The notes under the pieces: model-generated
Seen by the model: the letters and a program-made list of their open reading frames with translations, nothing else
Databases searched by the model: none
What the model was told of the DNA's origin: nothing
Part shown: in pieces, positions 1 through 4,695 of the stretch
Numbering within the stretch: the first letter of the stretch is position 1
How the letters are laid out: every line of letters begins with the position of its first letter
Assembly (NCBI GenBank): GCA_027031945.1
Contig: JALVPE010000040.1
Coordinates: forward strand, 1 to 5,760
DNA length: 5,760 bases
Source: Candidatus Moraniibacteriota bacterium
GTDB taxonomy: Bacteria > Patescibacteriota > Minisyncoccia > Moranbacterales > GCA-2747515
Direction: 5' to 3'
Made by a program: the position numbers and the translations under genes

Positions 1-23
1 ATTCTTTTAAAAATTCCTTTATT

Positions 24-40
24 ATTATCTTATAGATAAT
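24..40. repeat. Short perfect inverted repeat (7-bp arms, 3-nt loop)
   Basis: ATTATCT (24-30) and AGATAAT (34-40) are exact reverse complements separated by TAT. No T-tract follows on the + strand, so it is not a convincing terminator. It is very AT-rich and could be chance or a small operator. Function unknown. Confidence 0.3.
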
Positions 41-50
41 CCTATTATGT

Positions 51-70
51 ATTCTACTAGCTACTAGAAT
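51..70. promoter_or_regulatory. Imperfect 20-bp palindrome upstream of the first promoter
   Basis: The stretch ATTCTACTAGCTACTAGAAT equals its reverse complement at 18 of 20 positions, with a central TAGCTA. It ends 14 bp before the -35 hexamer at 85-90. A dimeric regulator could bind here to control the gene at 178, but the only support is symmetry and position. The rest of 1-84 shows no supportable gene. Confidence 0.3.
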
Positions 71-84
71 GTAAGTGCATACTC

Positions 85-113
85 TTGACAAATTTATATA
101 AATATGTTACACT
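85..113 (+). promoter_or_regulatory. Sigma70-type promoter for the S24/S26-like gene
   Basis: A perfect -35 hexamer TTGACA (85-90) is followed after 17 bp by TACACT (108-113), which matches TATAAT at 4 of 6 positions. TG sits at 105-106, giving an extended -10 element (TGTTACACT). Transcription would start near 120 and leave a leader of about 58 nt. The leader contains a 6-bp inverted repeat (ATCTCA 132-137, TGAGAT 155-160). A second TATAAT at 161-166 lies only 11 bp before the start codon; if used it would make a nearly leaderless mRNA, but it has no good -35. Confidence 0.65.
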
Positions 114-177
114 ACTCGGTTAATTAATAATATCTCAGGATAGGCTTAGGTAAATGAGATTATAATATAACGAGTGT

Positions 178-642
178 ATGTACTATGTAATTATAACATT
201 TTTATTATTTGTTATGGCATTATTGCCAATAGGAGCTATTGCTGAAAATGTTAATCAACAAATTACACATCCTAAATATACTACGAAAAATGATAGATAT
301 GAACGGTTTGATATTAAAAATAGACAAACTTATGAGATAGAAGGGAATTCAATGAAACATTTAGGATTTCAAGATGGCATGTTTGTGGAGGTTGTTCCGG
401 TTTCCTATGTTAAAGTAGGTGATGTCGTTGCTTTTAGGTGTTTTGATGAAACATGTGATGGAAATTACATTAAAGAACTCACAAAACAAAAGGGAGCATG
501 TTATTGGTTTGAGGGGCGTAAAGATATATGGAAAGAAGATAATTTAAAAAAACAATCTTTAGATTCCAGAACGACATATGGTTGGTTATGTGATAATGAA
601 GTTAAAATCTTGGGTGTGGCGTTCTTAAAAAAACATAAGTAA
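178..642 (+). CDS. Small exported or membrane-anchored S24/S26-family serine peptidase-like protein
   Basis: This 154-residue protein starts with a hydrophobic segment (residues 2-19) ending in a signal-peptidase-like A-I-A (20-22), so it is either secreted or held in the membrane with its domain outside. The rest resembles the LexA/type I signal peptidase fold. EGNSMK (55-60) places the expected nucleophile at Ser58, VKVGDVVAF (78-86) matches the beta-strand box, YIKE places the expected general base at Lys99, and SLDSRTTYG (127-135) resembles the C-terminal SPase box. The 41-residue Ser-Lys spacing is normal for the family. It is short for a signal peptidase and has no LexA-like DNA-binding domain. 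Cys88, Cys93, Cys108 and Cys138 could form disulfides if exported. The ATG at 178 is the first possible start after an in-frame TAA at 163-165; no Shine-Dalgarno is visible. Fold assignment is good; substrate and processing role are unknown. Confidence 0.75.
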   Translation: MYYVIITFLLFVMALLPIGAIAENVNQQITHPKYTTKNDRYERFDIKNRQTYEIEGNSMKHLGFQDGMFVEVVPVSYVKVGDVVAFRCFDETCDGNYIKELTKQKGACYWFEGRKDIWKEDNLKKQSLDSRTTYGWLCDNEVKILGVAFLKKHK

Positions 643-682
643 TAAAATAAAAAATCAACAGAATGTTGATTTTTTATTTTAT
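642..682. terminator. Bidirectional Rho-independent terminator between convergent genes
   Basis: Positions 642-660 and 664-682 form a perfect 19-bp inverted repeat with a GAA loop (661-663). The core stem is ATCAACA/TGTTGAT, flanked by A-rich and T-rich arms, so each strand ends the hairpin in a T-tract. It begins at the last base of the first gene's stop codon (640-642) and includes the manC stop codon (679-681 on the minus strand). It can therefore serve both convergent genes. Confidence 0.85.
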
Positions 683-1761
683 AATAGATTATCTCTCTCG
701 TCTTTTTCAAGTTGTTTAATAATTTTTTTAACATTATGCGCTTCATCACGATGTGCAATTAGTATCACATCATCTGCGTCAATAACAATTACATCTTTAA
801 GTCCCAATGTTGCAATAGTTTTTGATTTTTTGCTAAATAAAAAACAATTTTTTGTATCTGTTGTGTAGGCAATACCACGATATACATTTGTACTTCCATT
901 TTTATAAAAGTCATGTAGTGTCTTCCAATTTCCTACATCACTCCAAATTAAATCTGCCGGAACTACAAATCGTTCTTTTTGAGTTAATTTTTCTAATATG
1001 ACAGTATCGATTGGTTCACGGGGGAGTGATTTGTAAAGTTCATTCTGTTGTTTTTTTGATGTTTTTTTATTCATTTGCTCTAAAGTTTCTGGAATGTATG
1101 GTGCATGGGTTTTCATCATATTCAATAAAGTAGATGCTTTGAAAATAAAGTAAGCAGCATTCCACAAGTAAGACCAGTGAGAAAAGTATTCTTTTGCAGT
1201 TTTGGCATTTGGTTTTTCTTTAAAAGCCTCTGCTTCAAATACTTTGTGTTTGTATTTACCCTTTATTTCATTACCAAGTTGGATATATCCTAATTCTGTG
1301 CTAGGTTCAGTAGGGTTTATTCCTATGAGTCCAAATCTTTTATCATGTTTTTCCAAGACTTCAATAGCAGTTTGTACTGTGCAAACATAAATATCAGGAT
1401 TTTTAATAGCATGATCTGATGGAGTTGTTATGATAGTTGCATTTTTGTCTTTTTTGTAAATTGTATAAGCTACAAGTCCCATAGCAGGCGCTGTATCTCT
1501 TCCGCATGGCTCTACTATGATATTGTTTTTTGGTAGTTTGGGTAATTGTTTTTTGACCAAGTCTACATATTGAGTTGTTGTAGAAACAAATATTTTTTCA
1601 GGTTTAACTAATGGACAAATTCTGTTATAAGTTTCTTGGATTAAAGTAAATTCTTCACTTGTTAGTTTTTGAAATTGCTTGGGATGCTCTTTACGAGACA
1701 ATGGCCATAATCTCGTACCGCTTCCGCCAGCCATTATTACTACATAATTATTATCTTTCAT
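679..1761 (-). CDS. manC: Mannose-1-phosphate guanylyltransferase (GDP-mannose pyrophosphorylase), short form
   Basis: The enzyme makes GDP-mannose from mannose-1-phosphate and GTP in the cytoplasm, supplying mannose and derived sugars for surface glycans. The 360-residue protein shows the nucleotidyltransferase signature AGGSGTRLWPLSR (11-23) with HPKQ (26-29), EPCGRDTAPA (84-93), PSDH (114-117), ELGYIQLG (156-163), FKEKP (180-184), WNAAYF (200-205), PIDTVILEK (250-258) and WSDVGNW (273-279). These follow the family order. It lacks the C-terminal phosphomannose isomerase (cupin) domain of bifunctional AlgA/ManC proteins; about 350 residues is normal for the single-domain type. The usual Gly after WN-S/A is Ala203, a mild variation. 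It starts at ATG 1761 behind an extended -10 promoter, without a Shine-Dalgarno. No glycan operon flanks it. The family is certain; the exact symbol (manC or a generic GMPP) is less so. Confidence 0.93.
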   Translation of the reverse strand: MKDNNYVVIMAGGSGTRLWPLSRKEHPKQFQKLTSEEFTLIQETYNRICPLVKPEKIFVSTTTQYVDLVKKQLPKLPKNNIIVEPCGRDTAPAMGLVAYTIYKKDKNATIITTPSDHAIKNPDIYVCTVQTAIEVLEKHDKRFGLIGINPTEPSTELGYIQLGNEIKGKYKHKVFEAEAFKEKPNAKTAKEYFSHWSYLWNAAYFIFKASTLLNMMKTHAPYIPETLEQMNKKTSKKQQNELYKSLPREPIDTVILEKLTQKERFVVPADLIWSDVGNWKTLHDFYKNGSTNVYRGIAYTTDTKNCFLFSKKSKTIATLGLKDVIVIDADDVILIAHRDEAHNVKKIIKQLEKDERDNLL

Positions 1762-1793
1762 CGATATTATTTATTTAGGTTTTTACAAAGTAC

Positions 1794-1802
1794 ATTTTAC
1801 CA
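1794..1802 (-). promoter_or_regulatory. Extended -10 promoter for manC
   Basis: On the minus strand the sequence reads TGGTAAAAT, an extended -10 (TGN plus TAAAAT, 5 of 6 to TATAAT). It lies about 32 bp upstream of the manC ATG, so the leader would be about 25 nt. No good -35 hexamer is visible, as is common for TGN promoters. Confidence 0.45.
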
Positions 1803-1883
1803 TTATTTTACAATTTTTGCATAGTTTAATTTGATGAGTTTAATTTTTTATATTTAAAAAAACTAAGAAACTCATATAAGCAA

Positions 1884-1915
1884 AACACTACTATACTACG
1901 TAGTATAGTAGTGTT
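1884..1915. repeat. Perfect 32-bp palindrome in the manC/ispG divergent spacer
   Basis: AACACTACTATACTAC (1884-1899) is followed immediately by its exact reverse complement (1900-1915), with no spacer, centred on TACGTA. Within each arm ACTA/TACTA motifs recur. It is 82 bp upstream of the manC promoter and 58 bp upstream of the ispG -35. No T-tract directly follows on either strand, so a classic terminator is unlikely. It could be a binding site for a dimeric or tetrameric regulator of both divergent genes, or a cruciform- or hairpin-forming element. Function is unknown; the symmetry is directly visible. Confidence 0.9.
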
Positions 1916-1973
1916 GTAGAATAATGACTATTTTTTAATAATTTATACTATTTAAAATAGAATGGTTTTTATT

Positions 1974-2002
1974 TTGACATTGAACTTATTCTTTCGTAAA
2001 CT
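1974..2002 (+). promoter_or_regulatory. Sigma70-type promoter for ispG
   Basis: A perfect TTGACA (1974-1979) is followed after 17 bp by TAAACT (1997-2002), 4 of 6 to TATAAT. Transcription would start near 2009, giving a leader of about 30 nt. The leader begins with the short iteration AAGTTAAGTTAAATTAAA (2004-2021). The architecture matches the promoter at 85-113. Confidence 0.6.
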
Positions 2003-2038
2003 TAAGTTAAGTTAAATTAAATCTTTAATAGAGATACT

Positions 2039-3235
2039 ATGACAAATCAAAATGAACAATTTAAAGCATTAAAACCAAGGAGAAAAACAAGAGTTGTAAT
2101 GGTAGGAGATGTAGCAATTGGTGGTGATAATCCAGTTGTGGTACAGACTATGACAAATACTGACACAATGGATGTGGATGCAACAGTTACTCAGATTATG
2201 AAATGTGTTGATGCTGGAAGTGAGATTGTACGTATCACTACGCCGACCGTAAAACATGTCAAAGCCTTAAAAGAAATTAAAGAAAAATTAGCTAGTGAGC
2301 ATGATTGTTATGTGCCAATTGTAGCTGATATTCATTTTGACAAAAACGCAGCTTTTGCAGCATTGGAGGAAGCAGATAAAATTCGTCTAAATCCTGGAAA
2401 TCTATTAGACTCTCGTGCAGATGATGACAAAGTGTTAACAGATGAAGAATATGCCAAAGAATTAGAAAGAATCGAAGAAGGGCTAGTACCATTTATAGAT
2501 AAATTAAAAGAAACCAAAAAACCAATTAGAATTGGTACAAACTGGGGCTCTCTATCAGGACGAGTGCTAGCAAGATATGGCAATACTCCAGAGGGATTAG
2601 CTGAAAGTGTAATGGAATATTTGCGAGTATTCAAAAAGTATGATTATCACAATATTGTAGTAGCTATCAAATCTTCTGATCCGATGATAATGATAGAAGC
2701 AAACAGAATTCTAGTGGATAAAATGGACAAAGAAGAAATGGACTATCCAGTACATTTAGGAGTAACAGAAGCAGGGAGCGCAGAGGACGGACGAGCAAAA
2801 TCAACTATCGGAATTGGTACACTTCTGATGGAAGGAATAGGAGACACTCTGCGAGTCTCACTCACAGAACCACCGGAAGAGGAAATCCCAGTATGTTTCA
2901 CGATTCTCCAAGCAACTCAAAGAAGAATTACAAAAGCAGAATTCATATCCTGTCCATCATGCGGACGAACACTTTTTGACATAGCAACAGTAACCAAAAC
3001 AATTAAAGAAAAACTAGGACACCTAACAGGAGTAAGAATTGCAGTAATGGGTTGCATAGTAAACGGCCCAGGAGAAATGGCAGACGCAGACTACGGCTAC
3101 GTAGGAGGAGCACCTGGTAAAATTAGTCTTTATAGAAACAAAGAAGTAGTAGAATACAACCTACCACAAGAAGAAGCGCTTGATAAATTAGTGGAACTTA
3201 TCAAAAAAGATGGTAAGTGGGTTGACTCTGAATAA
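2039..3235 (+). CDS. ispG: 4-hydroxy-3-methylbut-2-enyl diphosphate synthase (MEP pathway)
   Basis: IspG (GcpE) converts 2-C-methyl-D-erythritol 2,4-cyclodiphosphate to HMBPP, the penultimate MEP step to isoprenoid precursors, using a [4Fe-4S] cluster and ferredoxin or flavodoxin electrons. The 398-residue protein has the TIM-barrel N-terminal part with VGDVAIGGDNPVVVQTMTNT (22-41), EIVRITTP (62-69), VADIHFD (95-101), KIRLNPGN (114-121), RIGTNWGSLS (164-173) and GVTEAG (241-246). The reductase-like C-terminal domain has CPSCGRT (305-311) and MGCIVNGPGEMADADYGYVG (337-356). Cys305, Cys308, Cys339 and Glu346 are the expected cluster ligands. The length and the ending GKWVD recall the roughly 400-residue cyanobacterial type, without the large insertion of plant or chlamydial enzymes. 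ATG 2039 follows only a weak GAGA; its own promoter lies at 1974-2002. The second half uses more C-ending codons than the first. Family assignment is secure. Confidence 0.97.
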   Translation: MTNQNEQFKALKPRRKTRVVMVGDVAIGGDNPVVVQTMTNTDTMDVDATVTQIMKCVDAGSEIVRITTPTVKHVKALKEIKEKLASEHDCYVPIVADIHFDKNAAFAALEEADKIRLNPGNLLDSRADDDKVLTDEEYAKELERIEEGLVPFIDKLKETKKPIRIGTNWGSLSGRVLARYGNTPEGLAESVMEYLRVFKKYDYHNIVVAIKSSDPMIMIEANRILVDKMDKEEMDYPVHLGVTEAGSAEDGRAKSTIGIGTLLMEGIGDTLRVSLTEPPEEEIPVCFTILQATQRRITKAEFISCPSCGRTLFDIATVTKTIKEKLGHLTGVRIAVMGCIVNGPGEMADADYGYVGGAPGKISLYRNKEVVEYNLPQEEALDKLVELIKKDGKWVDSE

Positions 3236-3338
3236 GTATAGTTAGTATCTTAACATAAATACTAGGACTCCTATTGTAGTAATTGTCATAATTTCATTTT
3301 CGATTCTTTTTATGAATGATTGTAGAAAAAAGAATAAT

Positions 3339-3386
3339 AAAAAAGCACTACCAGAAATCTAGGCTTTTCCATAGGTTTGCTTTTTT
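3339..3386 (+). terminator. Probable Rho-independent terminator downstream of ispG
   Basis: AAATCTAGG (3355-3363) pairs with CCATAGGTTT (3369-3378), allowing one bulged A and one G-U pair, around a CTTTT loop; GC and six T residues follow (3379-3386). An outer stem can also form between AAAAAAGC (3339-3346) and GCTTTTTT (3379-3386). It lies about 105 nt after the ispG stop. The 3236-3338 stretch between them shows no gene with a normal start codon. Confidence 0.6.
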
Positions 3387-3426
3387 ATAATGTGTTTTCT
3401 AAATATATAAATTTCAAGTGGACTGA

Positions 3427-3504
3427 ATGCAAGCTATGCTAATCTTTTTCTTTGGTATAATCATCGGTTCATTATTTGAGTATTATTCTAGTGAAGCAAG
3501 GTAA
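3427..3504 (+). CDS. Candidate 25-residue single-span membrane peptide (hypothetical)
   Basis: An ATG at 3427 opens a 25-codon frame ending in TAA (3502-3504). The product begins MQAMLIFFFGIIIGSLFEYY: a hydrophobic stretch of about 14 residues (4-17), then a short polar tail ending SSEAR. AGTGGA about 5 nt upstream is a weak Shine-Dalgarno-like sequence. The shape is that of a small inner-membrane peptide, but T-rich DNA readily yields hydrophobic frames by chance and no family is recognised. It lies between the ispG terminator and the membrane-protein gene. Low confidence without conservation data. Confidence 0.25.
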   Translation: MQAMLIFFFGIIIGSLFEYYSSEAR

Positions 3505-3522
3505 AAATAGTTCTTTTGTTTA

Positions 3523-3528
3523 TATAAT
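3523..3528 (+). promoter_or_regulatory. Possible -10 element for the membrane-protein gene
   Basis: A perfect TATAAT lies 84 bp upstream of the ATG at 3613. No matching -35 hexamer is seen 16-18 bp upstream and there is no TGN extension, so in such AT-rich DNA it may be fortuitous. If used, the leader would be about 75-80 nt. Confidence 0.25.
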
Positions 3529-3612
3529 ATTAAGAAGTAAGGTATTAGTATCTTATGGATTTTTTTACTACCAATTCTTTGCAGTGTTATTAAATTTATA
3601 ATTCAAAATATT

Positions 3613-4410
3613 ATGAGTTCTCTAAAGAAAGAAATTAAGTCTAGTCTCTATTTAATTTTATTTGTTATATTTTTTATTTTTGTCATGTACATCTTATCTA
3701 TTTCAATGTCAAAAGTAAATCTTACACAGTCTGTTTTATTTTTAGTTTCATATATTTTTATAATTATTTTATTAGATACTGTAAGAAACAAGTTTAACAA
3801 TAAGATATTTGATTACATTCATTTTATCATTACATTACCTATTGCGCTTTTTTATTCTATTGCTTTAATTGTCATACCGATTGGGTCAGTTATTGCACAT
3901 GTAATATATTACTTTCTATTCAGTTCAATTATCCCGTTTGTTGTAGTAATATTAAATGATTATTTTCACATAATTGATATCTCAAATGAGACTAAGGTTT
4001 TTGTGGTGTTAACAGCATCTGTCGTTATTGCTATTACCTTTTGTGACACTTTACTAAATTTAACATACATATTTTCACCCTCTCGTATTAAAACTTCCAA
4101 AAAAGTGAAGGTAATGAAATTAGATGACTTAACAGAGCACATTATAAATGTAAAAAATATTCGTTTCTTTATTTACAGTGTATTTTTCATTTATTTAGTC
4201 ATATATTCATACAAGACATTTGAACAATCAAGTAAATTGTCATTAAATTTGTATGATGAAGCTATTTTACAGTCATTTTTATGTGTTCTTGCTTTTGATA
4301 AAGTGCTTTCTAATATAAAAAATGTTGTTTTTTTGCCATCGACATTCTTAGCGAAGTTAATTGGTGCAACAACTAGAAGGATTGATGAGGTGTTAGGTCG
4401 CAGATTGTAA
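3613..4410 (+). CDS. Multi-pass membrane protein of unknown function
   Basis: I do not recognise a family. The 265-residue product has a short basic N-terminus (KK at 5-6) and about six hydrophobic segments: roughly 11-31, 39-55, 69-90, 91-114, 128-150 and 184-200. A seventh, weaker one is possible near 217-231. A basic stretch (KTSKKVKVMK, 160-169) lies between the fifth and sixth segments, and the C-terminus is basic and amphipathic (TTRRIDEVLGRRL). No catalytic motif, transporter signature or binding motif is evident. Codon use is very T-rich. The ATG at 3613 has no Shine-Dalgarno; the frame is open back to 3541 and encodes a further hydrophobic stretch, but contains no ATG, GTG or TTG there. 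It is convergent with the DUF59 remnant, 16 bp away. Very likely a real gene; role unknown. Confidence 0.75.
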   Translation: MSSLKKEIKSSLYLILFVIFFIFVMYILSISMSKVNLTQSVLFLVSYIFIIILLDTVRNKFNNKIFDYIHFIITLPIALFYSIALIVIPIGSVIAHVIYYFLFSSIIPFVVVILNDYFHIIDISNETKVFVVLTASVVIAITFCDTLLNLTYIFSPSRIKTSKKVKVMKLDDLTEHIINVKNIRFFIYSVFFIYLVIYSYKTFEQSSKLSLNLYDEAILQSFLCVLAFDKVLSNIKNVVFLPSTFLAKLIGATTRRIDEVLGRRL

Positions 4411-4426
4411 TGAGGTTAGGTTAATT

Positions 4427-4600
4427 TTACAAAAAGCCAATTTCCATTTTTGCGCTGTTGGTCATCATTTCTGGGTTCCAGGGCGAGTCAAAGGTTAATT
4501 TTATTTCTACATTTTTGATTTTTTTGTCTTCTTTTAATACTTCAATAATATTGTCTTTTATTACATCGTAAAGTGGACAGCCTATAGTTGTGAGTGTCAT
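4427..4600 (-). pseudogene. C-terminal half of a MIP18/SufT/PaaD-type (DUF59) Fe-S assembly protein, N-terminus lost
   Basis: Read from ATG 4600 on the minus strand, the 57-residue product contains MTLTTIGCPLYDVI (1-14), including the Cys8 of the conserved T-x-x-x-C-P motif. It also has VEIKLTFDSPWNPEMM (31-46) and SAKMEIGFL (49-57). These match the second half of the family, whose members help load Fe-S clusters onto target proteins and are normally about 100 residues. Homology-like sequence continues upstream of the ATG (TFLKIT) until an in-frame TAA at 4619-4621. The expected N-terminal DPE and GLIY region is not found in any minus frame before the Fic promoter. It is therefore most likely a truncated remnant. 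A functional short protein started at this internal Met is the alternative. IspG, an Fe-S enzyme, is nearby, but no functional link is shown. Confidence 0.65.
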
Positions 4601-4636
4601 TGTTATTTTTAAAAAGGTTTAGAATAAATTAGGGTA

Positions 4637-4665
4637 TTTACTTTTTGTATCAAAAATGATATAAT
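4637..4665 (+). promoter_or_regulatory. Sigma70-type promoter for the Fic-domain gene
   Basis: TTTACT (4637-4642, 4 of 6 to TTGACA) is followed after 17 bp by a perfect TATAAT (4660-4665). Transcription would start near 4672, leaving a leader of about 24 nt before the ATG at 4696. The -10 and spacer are overlapped by the dyad at 4645-4664. Confidence 0.6.
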
Positions 4666-4686
4666 TAGTGTGTAAAAATGATACAA
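4645..4686. promoter_or_regulatory. Candidate operator: dyad over the -10 plus a downstream half-site
   Basis: TTGTATCA (4645-4652), AAAA, TGATATAA (4657-4664) form a 20-bp dyad with 7 of 8 arm positions matched, lying between the -35 and -10 and covering the -10. A further half-site, TGATACAA (4679-4686), is the exact reverse complement of the left arm. It repeats the right arm 22 bp downstream, about two helical turns. Bound protein would block polymerase. The winged-helix domain of the downstream Fic protein is an obvious candidate binder, by inference only. Confidence 0.5.
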
Positions 4687-4695
4687 TAAATAATT

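Noticed and set aside
1..96. Minus-strand open frame running off the left edge from a possible TTG, and a + frame ending in TAA at 37-39
   Set aside because: Neither shows a recognisable motif; the minus frame crosses the strong promoter at 85-113. Too little sequence to support a partial gene.
154..165. Three-codon ORF (ATG AGA TTA TAA) in the leader of the first gene, possibly a leader peptide
   Set aside because: Too short to distinguish from chance; no attenuator-like pair of alternative hairpins was found.
501..758. Minus-strand open frame across the terminator and the ends of both convergent genes
   Set aside because: It is a shadow of the S24/S26-like gene and manC; no motif and implausible position.
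2069..2634. Minus-strand open frames inside ispG
   Set aside because: They lie antisense within a clearly conserved gene and have no recognisable protein features.
3246..3362. Open frame after ispG encoding a hydrophobic stretch (PIVVIVIISFSILFM) and a basic tail
   Set aside because: It has no ATG, GTG or TTG before the hydrophobic part (only an internal ATG at 3312) and runs into the terminator stem; T-rich DNA gives such frames by chance.
3242..3555. 11-bp direct repeat TTAGTATCTTA at 3242-3252 and 3545-3555 as possible insertion or attachment boundaries
   Set aside because: In DNA this AT-rich, several 11-bp repeats are expected by chance in a window of this size, and nothing mobile lies between.
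4384..4426. Short imperfect repeat TGAGGTGTTAGGT / TGAGGTTAGGT around the stop of the membrane-protein gene
   Set aside because: Only two imperfect copies, one inside coding sequence; no element or function suggested.
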